The notes: generated by a model not told the origin, from the letters alone. DNA of 64,000 nt from Leptobrachium leishanense (GCA_009667805.1 CM019065.1:16008952-16072951); one strand, 5' to 3'; shown: positions 22,746-37,800, numbered from the stretch's first letter. Translations and numbers: made by a program.

Positions 22746-23539
22746 TTTGTATCATATTCTGTATTTTGGGTTGTCAGGGTCACAGATTATTCCAGGGTTT
22801 CCAGTTGCGTGTTTTTGGTTGTCTGGATCTCGGGTTGTGTGTTTTGGGGTGTCAGGGGGTGTGCAGTTGTGTACCTGGGGGTGTCTGGTCTCAGTGTCTG
22901 GTTGTATCAGCCTCTTGCATTGAGTCTTTGTGTCTTGTGATTGTATGAGCTTACGTGTTTTGGGGTGACAGGGTCTTGTCTATCTGTGGGGGGGGGGTCA
23001 CAGACTGTGTCCGGGTTTCCAGTTGTGCCGTGTGGATATCGTGTTGTCGCCGGGCTGTGTGGGTGTCTGCCATTGTGTAGCCGCTGCAGATTGTATTGTG
23101 CGTGTAATCCACCGTGTATCTCCTGCAGGCTGTGGGTGTGTCTGACAAGCCGTGACAGTGTGTGTGGGTGTTGTGTGTCTGTGTGTGTCGTTTTCGTGTG
23201 ATTGTGCGGAGCCTCTGCAGGTCCTCGGTGTGGGAGTCGCAGGTTGTGTGTTTGCTCTGCAGCATGTGACTCACTGCAGTTTGTGTGGCGGCTGCGTCCC
23301 CAGTGCTCGGTGTGTGTGTGCGCGTTTCTCCCCCTCTCCCTGTGTGTGTGCCGCCGTTCCTTTGCCTGCGCCTGTGCAATGTGATTTCTGGATTCAGTGC
23401 ATGTCCTCGATCTGCCGGGTGTCCGTGGTGTGTGCCCTGTGTATGCCGGATCACCTGTCTGTAGCGGCGGTGGTCCATGTGACCCTGTGACCCGTGCACG
23501 GCATCATCATAACCCCCTGCACCAACAAACGTGAAAAAA
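22746..23539 (+). other. GT-rich 5' region before coding exon 1
   Basis: GT-rich, moderately CpG-containing sequence with no recognisable gene. The bases just upstream of the start codon (about 23465-23539) may be 5' UTR; CCTGTCTGTAG ending at 23464 is a possible splice acceptor for a coding exon joined to a non-coding first exon. No strong alternative start codon in frame was seen. Confidence 0.4.
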
Positions 23540-23596
23540 ATGGCGTCTGACCCTCCAGCCCGGAGCCTGGATGACATCGATCTTTCTGCACTGAGG
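23540..23596 (+). CDS. mink1: Misshapen-like kinase 1, coding exon 1 (residues 1-19)
   Basis: The start codon at 23540 (context AAAAAAATGGCG, purine at -3 and G at +4) opens MASDPPARSLDDIDLSALR, and the exon ends at a GTGAGA donor at 23597 in phase 0. The sequence ARSLDDIDLSALR is the conserved N-terminus of the vertebrate MINK1/TNIK/MAP4K4 group; DD as in MINK1 rather than DE as in TNIK. The protein is a cytoplasmic Ser/Thr kinase of the Ste20 GCK-IV class. In other vertebrates it acts upstream of JNK and LATS and in cytoskeletal and planar-polarity signalling. Exon 2 lies 32 kb downstream. The short segment precedes the kinase fold. Confidence 0.9.
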
Positions 23597-24049
23597 GTGA
23601 GAACTGTTTACATGGGCTGTGGGGGGAGGGGCTGGCGTGTGTGTTGTGTATGTTTAGTGTGAGCGTGCCTCGATGTGTTTCAAAGCTCATGTTATGATGT
23701 CATTCTGCTCGGCTCTATGACATAGGTTTACACGTGTTGCATTGTTTGCAGAACGTGTGACTGTCTCACACTGTGCCAGCTCTGCTGCGATCAGGTGCTG
23801 GTGGCTTTGCGTTGCCAATGCCCGCGTCTCAAGGTGCCAGAGGTTTCGTGTCACAAGGTCCCAGTTCTGTTGCATGTCACTGTGTGGCCTTCACTGTCTG
23901 TGTTGTGAGATGTCAGTGGCTTTGAAGTTACTGTCCGTGTCGAGAGGTGCCAATGTGTTGTTTTTTGGGGGGTTTTTGCCACCATGTCGCAAGGTTTTGT
24001 GATCAGATGCTGTTGGCTTTGTGTGTCACTGTCGTGTCAATGTCCGTAT

Positions 24050-25243
24050 TGTAGGGTGTCCCCGGTGGCTGTGGGTGTCACTGTCCATGTTGCAAGCTGC
24101 CCAGTGAGTGTCACTGTCCATGTGGCAGGTTGCCCAGTGGCTGTGGGTGGCCCTGTCCTTGTTGCAAGCTGCCTAGTGGGTGTCGATGTCCTCGTCACAA
24201 GCTGCCCTGTGTTTGTTGGTGGCACTGTCCTCATCGCAAGCTGTCCAGTAGGTGTCACTGCCATGTCGCTAGCTGCCCAGTGGCTGTGTATGTTCACGTC
24301 GCAAGCTGCCTGGTGGCTGTGGGTGTCACTTTCCGCATCGCGAGCTGTCCAGTGGGTGTCACTGTCCTCGTCGCAAGCTGCCCAGTGGTTGTGGGTGTCA
24401 CTCTCCGTATCGTGAGCTGCCCAGTGGTTGTGGGTGTCACTCTCCGTGTCGCGAGCTGCCCAGTGGTTGTGGGTGTCACTCTCCGTGTCGTGAGCTGCCC
24501 AGTGGTTGTGGGTGTCACTCTCCGTATCGTGAGCTGCCCAGTGGTTGTGGGTGTCACTCTCCGTGTCGCGAGCTGCCCAGTGGTTGTGGGTGTCACTCTC
24601 CGTGTCTCGAGCTGCCCAGTGGTTGTGGGTGTCACTCTCCGTATCGTGAGCTGCCCAGTGGTTGTGGGTGTCACTCTCCGTGTCGCGAGCTGCCCAGTGG
24701 TTGTGGGTGTCACTCTCCGTGTCGCGAGCTGCCCAGTGGTTGTGGGTGTCACTCTCCGTGTCGTGAGCTGCCCAGTGGTTGTGGGTGTCACTCTCCGTAT
24801 CGTGAGCTGCCCAGTGGTTGTGGGTGTCACTCTCCGTGTCGCGAGCTGCCCAGTGGTTGTGGGTGTCACTCTCCGTGTCGCGAGCTGCCCAGTGGTTGTG
24901 GGTGTTACTCTCCTTGTTGCGAGCTGCCCAGTGGTTGTGGGTGTCACTCTCCTCATCGCGAGCTGCCCAGTGGTTGTGGGTGTAACTCTCCGTGTCGCGA
25001 GCTGCCCAGTCGTTGTGGGTGTCACTCTCCGTGTCTCGAGCTGCCCAGTGGTTGTGGGTGTCACTCTCCGTATCGTGAGCTGCCCTGTAGTTGTGGGTGT
25101 CACTCTCCGTGTCGCGAGCTACCCAGTGGTTGTGGGTGTCACTCTCCGTATCGCGAGCTGCTCAGTGGTTGTGGGTGTCACTCTCTGTGTCGCGAGCTGC
25201 CCAGTGGTTGTCACTCTCCGTATCTCGAGCTGCCCAGCAGTGG
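24050..25243. repeat. 39-bp minisatellite array, intron 1
   Basis: About 30 copies of a 39-bp unit (GTGTCACTCTCCGTGTCGCG plus AGCTGCCCAGTGGTTGTGG). Because 39 is a multiple of three, one frame on each strand stays open: a 392-codon plus-strand frame with a 13-residue period (VASCPVVVGVTLR) and a minus-strand frame of TTTGQLATRRVTP repeats. The first copies (24050-24370) are more diverged. It starts about 450 bp after coding exon 1. There is no sign of splicing or coding constraint. Confidence 0.95.
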
Positions 25244-26078
25244 TGGCTGGTGATGGAAAGTGCTGCTCCGCTTTGTGTAGAATTCTCTTTGACCTGGTAT
25301 TCCCCTAAGTGTTTCACTTAATGAATCGATAGTCTTTACTGTGACCTCCTTAAGGTAGGTCAACTGCTGATCAGTCTAAAGACAACACCAGTGCCTGGGG
25401 AAATATGGTAGACCTGACGTTATCTTTGACGGTTCAGATCTGGGCCCCACGTGTTGGCTTCAAAGCCACTTTTTCCACTTCATGTACACGTAGTTATCAG
25501 TGGTTGTCATGAGATGACTCTTGTCACGGGTTAAGAAACTGAAGTCCGAGTTTGTCGACACTTATTCTGGGAACTCAGCCCTTCTGTAGGAAACACATGT
25601 CATAAATAGGTTTGGCTGGTGGTCACGTCTCTCTCACCACTGGTTATAGGGATCTGCTTATACGTTTGCTGGACCCTGTCCCTCAGACTTAATGGTCAGG
25701 TTAGGATCTTGTTGTCCCCAGGATTTTATTGTTGCAGGCTGGTGACCCAATCTCTCTCACCTCAGGTTAGGGGGATCTGTTTATTATAGTTCTGGGCTTG
25801 TATTGTGGCAAGCGGGGGGGGGGGTCCTTATCTGTCTCATCTCAGTTCCTGGGCTTGCTTTGTACAGGTTATTGGCCCCATCCCCCTCTCCTCCATTAGT
25901 AGCATCTGCTTATACTTCCTGGGCTTGTCTTGTGGCAGGCTAGTGGTCCCCAACCCTCTCACCTCAGGTTAGTAGGATCTGCTTATAGTTCCCGGGCTTG
26001 TTTTATGGTCTGGTAGGAGGCCCCAGTCCCTCTCATCACATATTTGACATCTGCACCTTTTTTGTTGATGATCTAAAT
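25244..26078. other. Intron 1, degenerate tandem repeat of 55-80 bp
   Basis: From about 25600 to 26040 diverged repeats are marked by GGGCTTGT, GGATCTGCTTATA and CTCTCACCTCAGGTTAG. Before that (25244-25600) no feature is recognised. Confidence 0.55.
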
Positions 26079-26262
26079 TAGTGGTGTCCAACCTCGGTCC
26101 TCAAGTACCCCTAACAGGCCAGGTTTTAAGCATTCCCTTGGGGAAACGCAGACTGAATCCTGCAATCACTCAGCAGCAAATCATATCACCTGTGCTGTGC
26201 TTCACATATCCTGCAAACCTGACCTGTTAGGAGTACTGGAGGACCATGGTTGGGAACCACTG
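26079..26262. mobile_element. hAT MITE, 8-bp duplication ATCTAAAT
   Basis: A 184-bp element with ends TAGTGGTGTCCAACCTCGGT and the approximate complement of CAGTGGTTCCCAACC. It is flanked by perfect copies of ATCTAAAT at 26071-26078 and 26263-26270. GTCCTCAAGTAC and GAGTACTGGAGGACC form the inner part of the inverted repeat. This is a widespread class of short hAT MITEs in vertebrates. Confidence 0.92.
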
Positions 26263-26652
26263 ATCTAAATGGTGGCCTCCATCTCTCTTGTTCTCTGTGT
26301 GGTGATCTCTTTGCCGTGCTAATTCATGATCTGGCGGGTGGTCCCGTTCACTCCCACCACAAGCTACTGGGCTGTACCAATTTCTACAACTCCTCATGAT
26401 GTAGGACCCTGCAAATGTGTTTTGTTTTGCTTTGAATGGTATAGAAATTTTGGCGTTGGAGGTAAAAAAATCATGGAGCTTGTGGCCTCCTGGCACTCCA
26501 GATTTGTCAAACCTGGCTTAGTATTGGACCTTCCAGGAGACCTTCTTTCTGTTCCTAGGCTTTCGTAATCTGTTGCCTCCACCCCCTTGTGCATTGATTT
26601 TAATCCTGGGCTTGACTAAGCCTGGTGGCCACAGGCTCCAAAAAAATAGGTA

Positions 26653-28250
<1,598 letters not shown>

Positions 28251-30882
28251 TATATTTGGCATCTAAATCTTATTCCACACGAATCTATAGACCGAACATT
28301 GCCTGGCTCCTAAAAATGTAAAGATGGCTCCTAGATTTGGTATAATGTTATCAAGCCCACGTGTCCTAATCTCTGCTCTTCAATCCCCAGCCCCGGCGCT
28401 GGAAATGTCATTGCTGTATTTGGATTCTTGTGTAAGTCTCGGGGTGTGCCCCCTTGCCGTAGCATAAACGATCCATTTAGCTGCCTGCGGTGTGTGGCAG
28501 GAGCGTGTAGCCACATTCATTTCCTGTGCATTGGGTGCCGCGTCGTCCAAGCTCAGAAACACAGCCTGGTACGTCTAAACATGGAATGGGTATAGGATTT
28601 CCCCAGCGGTGGAGCGTATTGCCAAGTCTTGTGGCCTGTAGCAGATGTCCAGTCTGCCCTGTGTATCCGATATATGATACGTAAGAAGGCCGGGGGAGCT
28701 GTGACACACGGACCAGATCGTACCTTTTCTTCATGCTTATCCTTCAACATGAGGATATCGGCCTTCAACATCCTCAACCAAAAATTATAGATCCCTCACC
28801 TGTTCTCCGAACCACAACTCAGTGTTGTGCTGATCGTTGGCAGCATGGGAGTTTTAAGCCTTCTATGGGGAGGGGGGTTACACCTTTTTTGGCAGCTCTG
28901 TCTTTATTTATACCTCATCCGAGGTGGCGTTACCTTAAGTTTCCAACCGTAGCGGTCGTGACATCCACTCCTCTAACGAAGCTTCGTGGAAAGACATGGC
29001 TCTGGCCTGAGGTAATTTTTAGGCTGTGTAGAGCGTCATGAGAACTCTCCAGCTTGGCGCGGCCACTTGAGTTGGATGTTGCTACGTAACGAATGTATTC
29101 TATCTACCATGGAACGTTCTAACATGGTATATGTCGCTGTGCGTGTTACATGGCTTCCTGCAGAGGCTACTTTTATACTGGACAGGTAAGTTTACAACCA
29201 AACGTTGACTGGAAGGTCCACAGCACATCAATATGCAGGAGCTTTACCTTGGTATCTTTCAGGAACCGCCCAGGAACTCCATTCGCTCTGCTACCAACAC
29301 TGTGACCAAAGAGCTTCCTTCACCTTCCGATCGCATCTCGGTGACAACCAAGGGGGAGTGAGACTTTCACAATGCCTCGGCCTTGAGGGGTCCTTCTCAG
29401 AAAACATCAAGCTGAAAGCCAAATTGCTCAGTTTTTGGTTTGCTGATCTTCAAGACGGAAAGTTGCGCCATCTCCAACATGTTTTTTGTTGCCCCAGCGC
29501 CTTCTAATTGACTTATGTTATCAGTGGACCTTAGAGCTTCCATACTTACTGAGCTGTGCCATTTGCGTGCACCACCCCCGGCGTAAAGTTTGGATTGAGG
29601 GTTTTCCATTACACTTGGGTCATTAGCAGACTATGCTAACCCTTGTTTGGGCAGAATGTAAGATGAACCGCCACGATTGCCCATCACTCACCTGGAAAAT
29701 GATGGACGACTATTGGTTTGGTCTTGCCTGAGGTTCTGGACATATTGTGTGTCCCCTTACCTGCAGGGTGCATTCTCTTATTTTGTCCAAGTTGGGTCAA
29801 TGCTGACCGTCCCGCAATCTCCGTATCGAAGGAGAAGAGAGAGAACCTGCATCGGATATAGGATTTGTACTGTGAAAAGCGAGCAATAAAAACCCTCCGG
29901 GAAAAGGTCACCTTCCTATGCATGCTGGGAGACCTCTATTATTTATATCACTTTATAATACATGTGGCCACACGCAGCAAGATGCCAACGCAGACCGCGC
30001 TTCTCTTAGTCGCCGTAATGTCCCCCTTCTGTTCTATCTACGAGGAAGTTCCCAACTTATCACAGTGACGCGAGTAAGAGAATGTTTTTCGGACACCTGT
30101 TGGTCTTACTGAAAAGACTTCATTAGCCGATTAGGGCGGCCACAGATTGGTTGCATTTTTTTAGAGCTATCTTTTGGGGGGGGGGTCCTTTAAGTGACTA
30201 CAAATGGAATTTAAAAGCATTCTTTTCTGGGGTTGACATCTCAAGGGTCTAGTGGATCCCTTAGAAAGGCCTGGTTTGATTCATTTGGCATCCGTCAAGC
30301 CGCTCTTTACCTTCACTAGGGCGGGACCACTGCTGCTCGATGCCTGGAAGCTGGCCGAACGTCCCTTAAAGTGTATTGATGCCAGCCGTCTTGAAACCCA
30401 GAACAGTCCTAAAGGAAGAAGAGACCCCCCAGGTGTGGTGGAATCTTACGGTGTCCTGCCGGTTGGAAGGGTAGCAAAGTCTCCTGGGAGTTGTACTCCT
30501 GTCACAGCATGTGGATCCACCTTTTGGCCATCCTCGTTTGCTGTTTGTGATGTCTGTATTGAGTGTTGGAGCTTTGCAGAGCTTCCAAACCCTTTGCAAC
30601 CCCAAACCTCAACACATAAAATGATGGCACCGATGCCACCTGCCTTGGAGCCTTTCACGCATTCAGCGTGCTCCGATCCTTTACCAGACCATCGGCAAGG
30701 TTTCCTCTGAAACTCAGTCTGGCATCTGGTGATGTGTAAAGCCTTCCCACCAGAGGGCCTTTCCCCAACCCTGCATCGCCGGCGTCCTCTATTCCAAACA
30801 TTCATCTTACGACCTCTGACCTTCTCTGTAAACTCAGGGAATTCGAAATACGCATTTAGGGAGCCACAAGATTCTTCCATCG
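28251..30882 (+). other. Intron 1 of mink1, no feature recognised
   Basis: About 2.6 kb of moderate-complexity sequence. No open frame longer than about 150 codons and no domain, RNA gene or clear repeat was recognised. A G-run lies at 30177-30185. Confidence 0.6.
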
Positions 30883-31613
30883 GCCCTGTACATCCTGGCA
30901 GTCCCCGTCGGCCCTGTACACCTTGGCAGTCCCCGTCGGCCCTGTACACCCTGGCAGTCCCCGTCGGCCCTGTACACCCTGGCAGTCCCCGTCGGCCCTG
31001 TACACCCTGGCAGTCCCCGTCGGCCCTGTACACCCTGGCAGTCCCCGTCGGCCCTGTACACCCTGGCAGTCCCCGTCGGCCTGTACACCCTGGCAGTCCC
31101 CGTCGGCCCTGTACACCCTGGCAGTCCCCGTCGGCCCTGTACACCCTGGCAGTCCCCGTCGGCCCTGTACACCCTGGCAGTCCCCGTCGGCCCTGTACAC
31201 CCTGGCAGTCCCCGTCGGCCCTGTACACCCTGGCAGTCCCCGTCGGCCCTGTACACCCTGGCAGTCCCCTTCGGCCCCCGGCACTCCCCTTCGACCCCTG
31301 GCTGTCCCCTTCTGCCCCTGGCTGTCCCCGTCGACCCCTGGCTGTCCCCTTCGACCCCTGGCTGTCCCCTTCTGCCCCTGGCTGTCCCCTTCGGCCCCTG
31401 GCTGTCCCCTTCGGCCCCTGGCAGCCCCCTTCGGCCCCTGGCAGCCCCCTTCGGCCCCTGGCAGCCCCCTTCGGCCCCTGGCAGTCCCCTTCGGCCCCTG
31501 GCAGTCCCCTTCGGCCCCTGGCAGTCCCCTTCGGCCCCTGGCAGTCCCCTTCAGCCCCCATCGGCCCTGTCGACCCTGGCAGTCCCCATCGGCCCTGTCG
31601 ACCCTGGCAGTCC
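30883..31613. repeat. 28-bp array converting to a 20-bp array
   Basis: From 30883 to about 31270 the unit is 28 bp (GGCAGTCCCCGTCGGCCC plus TGTACACCCT). From about 31270 to 31560 it is 20 bp (CCCTTCGGCCCCTGGCAGTC or GGCTG), lacking the TGTACACC part, and the last copies show CGACC. The minus strand reads as Gly/Pro-rich collagen-like repeats (GLPGCTGPTG), an artefact of composition. Confidence 0.93.
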
Positions 31614-32904
31614 CCCTGTTTATTATCTTGTTGGATATGGTGGTTACTCTTCCGGTGGTTTCGGGATGGGGCTCTGGGCATTGCGCGTGTAGGGGTGTCT
31701 ATGAAGATGAGCTCAGAGCTGTTGTATTCTGATGGCCGCGGGGGTGGATTTCTTTCAAGATTAAAGTAAAATTAATTTCTAGTTTCGTCTCGTTGATTGC
31801 AGCATCCGGGCTGTCTAACCGGTCTGACATCCTTCTCATCGGACAGTTTCTCTCTTTTTTCCCCCCCTCCTTAAATTAACACGTCATTTTCACTCTGCGT
31901 TCACTAATTGCCTGTTAATTAGACCAATTCTCAGCGTTTCAGATTTGTCGGGTGGTTTGACGGCATCTGGACTGTCTGCCTGGTTTTTCTGGATCCTTGA
32001 GTGTGTGGCCAGGTCTCTTTGGTAGCCTCTGGCATCTAGAAGTATTTGGGTGGGGGTTTGTGAAATTATGTGTTTGGGTCTTCTCTTCCATTGCATAGAG
32101 CAGAGGGTGTGAGAGGTCTCAGACCAATCTGAGCTTCTCACATTCTTGGCAGTCTTGTTTTTGTTGCTCCTCAATCCCTAGTCATGCATCTTTTTGCGTT
32201 GGCCTTAGGACATATGTTGCTTCCAAATGGCGACCGAGACGCAACGCAGGCGTTTTGAAATGCACAGTTAGCGGTTCCCGTTGGGTCACCAAGGTGCAGA
32301 TCTGATTCTGGCGTGATCTTCTGTACAACAGAAGCACTTGTACCCAAAACTCCCAGACCTTGTTTCTTGCACACAGAGACTTAATGCAGATTTAAGCCCC
32401 GCCCCTCCACTCTGGGGCATCACAGGAGGAAGCCATGTTTCCCTCTGCTCATACAAGTACTTGTACTATCCTGAACGATAACAGATTTTGGGACTTAAAG
32501 CCTGTGTTTCAGAAGAAGGCCGCAAACAGCTACAACCTCCCACATGTGCATGGGTTTATGGGAACAGACAGACCGGTGTGAACTTCCCGAGGGCCCAAGA
32601 TTCACTGATCCGCTGTTAATGCGTGAGATGCCGTCGCTGCTCTCTCGGCGTTTGGTGTCTGTGCGAGTGAATTTGGCGTTTAACGGCTGTTATCGTCGGC
32701 TTTGATGTGTCTGATCAGACCCGGCTCCCGCTGGGACCGCTTTGATTCCTCTCTCTAAACGATGGCTTTGTAGTTTGCCGATGCCAGTGACCGTAACACG
32801 CGCTCTAGTGAGCGGCCCAATCCCGCGCGCCCCTCCTCCCCCCGGCTGTGAATAAATAATAGACTCTGTACTCTGCGTTGTGTCTGCAGATGCTGCGCTG
32901 GGCC
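31614..32904 (+). other. Intron 1, single-copy-looking segment
   Basis: No gene is seen. It contains an AT-rich homeodomain-site-like stretch at about 31878-31960 (CACTAATTGCCTGTTAATTA) and a CpG-containing stretch at 32590-32770. Either could be a conserved non-coding element, but nothing in the sequence alone proves it. Confidence 0.45.
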
Positions 32905-34755
32905 CGCAAAGTGTGCACACCACCACCATGCACACAAATCACATGCACACCACCACCATGCACACAAAGCACAAGACCCCACCACCATGCACACAAGGCA
33001 CACGCACCCCACCACCATGCACACAAGGCACACGCACCCCACCACCATGCACACAAGGCACACGCACCCCACCACCATGCACACAAGGCACACGCACCCC
33101 ACCACCATGCACACAAGCACACGCACCCCACCACCATGCACACAAGGCACACGCACCCCACCACCATGCACACAAGGCACACGCACCCCACCACCATGCA
33201 CACAAGGCACACGCACCCCACACCATGCACACAAGGCACACGCACCCCACCACCATGCACACAGGCACACGCACCCCACCACCATGCACACAAGCACACG
33301 CACCCCACCACCATGCACACAAGGCACACGCACCCCACCACCATGCACACAAGGCACACGCACCCCACCACCATGCACACAAGGCACACGCACCCCACAC
33401 CATGCACACAAGGCACACGCACCCCACCACCATGCACACAAGGCACACGCACCCCACCACCATGCACACAAGGCACCACGCACCCCACCACCATGCACAC
33501 AAGGCACACGTACCCCTCCACCATGCACACAAGGCACACGCACCCCACCATCATGCACACAAAGCACACCACCACCATGCACACAAGGCACACGCACCCC
33601 ACCACCATGCACACAAGGCCACGCACCCCACCACCATGCACACAACACACGCACCCCACCACCATGCACACAAGGCACACGCACCCCACCACCTGCACAC
33701 AAGGCACACGCACCCCACCACCATGCACACAAGGCACACGCACCCCACCACCATGCACACAAGGCACACGCACCCCACCACCATGCACACAAGGCACACG
33801 CACCCCACCACCATGCACACAAGGCACACGCACCCCACCACCATGCACACAAGGCACACGCACCCCACCACCATGCACACAAGGCACACGTACCCCTCCA
33901 CCATGCACACAAGGCACACGCACCCCACCATCATGCACACAAAGCACACCACCACCATGCACACAAGGCACACGCACCCCACCCCATGCACACAAGGCAC
34001 ACGCACCCCACCACCATGCACACCAAGGCACACGCACCCCACCACCATGCACACAAGGCACACGCACCCCACCACCATGCACACAAGGCACACGCACCCC
34101 ACCACCATGCACACAAGGCACACGCACCCCACCACCTGCACACAAGGCACACGCACCCCACCACCATGCACACAAGGCACACGCACCCCACCACCATGCA
34201 CACAAGGCACACGCACCCTACCACCATGCACACAAAGCACACGCACACCACCACCATGCACACAAAGCACACGCACACCACCACCACCGCCATGCACACA
34301 AAGCACACGCACCCCACCATCATGCACACAAAGCACACCACCACCATGCACACAAAGCACACCACCACCATCACCATGCACACAAAGCACACCACCACCA
34401 TCACCATGCACACAAAGCACACCACACCATCACCATGCACACAAAGCACACCACCACCATCACCATGCACACAAAGCACACCATCACCATGCACACAAAG
34501 CACACCATCACCATGCACACAAAGCACACGCACACCACCACCACCGCCATGCACACAAAGCACACGCACCCCACCATCATGCACACAAACACACCACCAC
34601 CATGCACACAAGCACACCACCACCACCACCATGCACACAAAGCACACCACCACCATGCACACAAAGCACACCACCACCACACCATGCACACAAAGCACAC
34701 CACCACCATCACCATGCACACAAAGCACGCCACCACCATGCACACATAGCACACA
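32905..34755. repeat. 30-bp minisatellite array
   Basis: About 60 copies of a 30-bp unit (ACCACCATGCACACAAGGCA plus CACGCACCCC), with an internal 15-18-bp CACCATCACCATGCACACAAAG variant block after 34220. The unit lacks stops on both strands in all frames, so frames of 290-630 codons (His/Thr/Pro-rich on plus, Cys/Val/Trp/Gly-rich on minus) are open. Small indels shift one frame into another without consequence, which argues against coding. Confidence 0.97.
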
Positions 34756-34871
34756 TACACGCCTACCTGACCTGACCGACCGGAGTGTGCACGAACTCCT
34801 CCTTCAGGCCCCTCTGCAGCAACCTAACTGTACAGTGCCGAGTATGCAGCGCACACCTCACCAACTGATAT

Positions 34872-37800
34872 AGATTCTCCAGTGACTCCTAATGCAGATT
34901 CATATTGTACCTGTACAGTGCCGTGCATACTATCCATATCACACCTCCTAACACAGATTCACACACTCCTACTGTACAGTGCTGTGTATACTACCTATGT
35001 CTCAACTCATAATGGATATTCACACACTCCTGCTGTGCAGTGCTGTGCATACTACCTATATCTCACCTCCTAATGGATATTCACACACTCCTGCTGTACA
35101 GTGCTGTGTATACTACCTATATCTCACCTCCTAATGGATATTCACACACTCCTGCTGTACAGTGCTGTGTATACTACCTATATCTCACTCCCTAATGTAT
35201 ATTCACACACACCTGCTGTACAGTGCTGTGTATACTACCTATATCTCACTTCCTAATGTATATTCACACTCCTGCTGTACAGTGCTGTGTATACTACCTA
35301 TATCTCACCTCCTAATGTATATTCACACACTCCTGCTGTACAGTGCTGTGTATACTACCTATATCTCACCTCCTAATGTATATTCACACCTACTGTACAG
35401 TGCTGTGTATACTACCTATATATCACCTCATTATGGATATTCACACCTACTGTACAGTGCTGTGTATACTACCTATATATCACCTCATTATGGATATTCA
35501 CACCTGCTGTACAGTACTGTGTATACTACCTATATATCACCTCATTATGGATATTCACACCTACTGTACAGTGCTGTGATTACTACCTATATCTCACCTT
35601 CTAATGTATATTCACACACTCCTGCTATACAGTGCTGTGTATACTACCTATATATCACCTCCTAATGTATATTCACACACTCCTGCTGTACAGTGCAGTG
35701 TATACTACATATATCTCACCTCCTAATGGATATTCACACACTCCTGCTGTACAGTGCAGTGTATACTACCTATATCTCACCTCCTAATGGATATTCACAC
35801 ACTCCTGCTATACAGTGCTGTGTATACTACCTATATCTCACCTCCTAATGGATATTCACACACTCCTGCTGTACAGTGCAGTGTATACTACATATATCTC
35901 ACCTCCTAATGGATATTCACAAACTCCTGCTGTACAGTGCTGAGTATACTACCTATATCTCACCTCCTAATGTATATTCACACCTGCTGTACAGTGCTGT
36001 GTATACTACCTATATCTCACCTCCTAATGTATATTCACACCTGCTGTACAGTGCTGTGTATACTACCTCTCACCTATACTCACTTCTAATGTATGTTCAC
36101 ACACTCTCGCTCTATAACTACTGTGCTGTGTATACTACCTATATCTCACCTCCTAATGAATATTCACACACTCCTGCTGTACAGTGCAGTGTATACTACC
36201 TATATCTCACCTCCTAATGGATATTCACACACACTCCTGCTATATACAGTGCTGTGTATACTCCTTATCTCACCTCCTAATGTATATTCATACACTCCTG
36301 CTGTACAGTGCTGTGTATACTACCTATATCTCACCTCTAATGTATATTCACACACTCCTGCTATACAGTGCTGTGTATACTACCTATATCTCACCTCCTA
36401 ATGAATATTCACACACTCCTGCTGTACAGTGCAGTGTATACTACCTATATCTCACCTAATGGATATTCACACACTCCTGCTGTACAGTGCAGTGTATACT
36501 ACATATATCTCACCTCCTAATGGATATTCACAAACTCCTGCTGTACAGTGCTGAGTATACTACCTATATCTCACCTCCTAATGTATATTCACACCTGCTG
36601 TACAGTGCTGTGTATACTACCTATATCTCACCTCCTAATGTATATTCACACCTGCTGTACAGTGCTGTGTATACTACCTATATCTCACCTTCTAATGTAT
36701 ATTCACACACTCCTGCTATACAGTGCTGTGTATACTACCTATATCTCACCTCCTAATGAATATTCACACACTCCTGCTGTACAGTGCAGTGTATACTACC
36801 TATATCTCACCTCCTAATGGATATTCACACACTCCTGCTATACAGTGCTGTGTATACTACCTATATCTCACCTCCTAATGTATATTCATACACTCCTGCT
36901 GTACAGTGCTGTGTATACTACCTATATCTCACCTTCTAATGTATATTCACACACTCCTGCTATACAGTGCTGTGTATACTACCTATATCTCACCTCCTAA
37001 TGAATATTCACACACTCCTGCTGTACAGTGCAGTGTATACTACCTATATCTCACCTCCTAATGTATATTCATACACTCCTGCTATACAGTGCTGTGTATA
37101 CTACCTATATCTCACCTCCTAATGTATATTCACACACTCCTGCTGTACAGTGCTGTGTATACTACCTATATCTCCCCTCATAATGGATATTCACACACTC
37201 CTGCTGTACAGTGCTGTGTATACTACCTATATCTCACCTCATGGATATTCACACCTACAGTACAGTGCTGTGTATACTACCTATATATCGCCTCATTATG
37301 GATATTCACACCTACTGTACAGTGCTGTGTATACTACCTATATCTCACCTTCTAATGTATATTCACACACTCCTGCTGTACAGTGCTGTGTATACTACCT
37401 ATATCTCACCTCATTATGGATATTCACACCTGCTATACAGTGCTGTGTATACTACCTATATCTCCCCTCCTAATGGATATTCACACACTCCTGCTGTACA
37501 GTGCTGTGTATACTACCTATATATCACCTCATTATGGATATTCACACCTACTGTACAGTGCTGTGTATACTACCTATATCTCCCCTCATAATGTATATTC
37601 ACACACTCCTGCTGTACAGTGCTGTGTATACTACCTATATCTCCCCTCATTATGGATATTCACACCTACTGTACAGTGCTGTGTATACTACCTATATCTC
37701 ACCTCATTATGGATATTCACACCTACTGTACAGTGCTGTGTATACTACCTATATCTCCCCTCATAATGTATTTCACACACTCCTGCTGTACAGTTGCTGT

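Noticed and set aside
30446..31681. Collagen-like Gly/Pro-rich minus-strand frame
   Set aside because: GLPG and GPTG words come from the 28-bp unit; the Gly-X-Y phase is not kept across units, and the frame ends in random intron sequence.
32878..34873. Several frames of 290-631 codons on both strands (His/Thr/Pro-rich and Cys/Val/Trp-rich)
   Set aside because: All three plus-strand frames and the minus-strand frames are open over the same 30-bp array, and indels among copies move one frame into another; this is composition, not coding.
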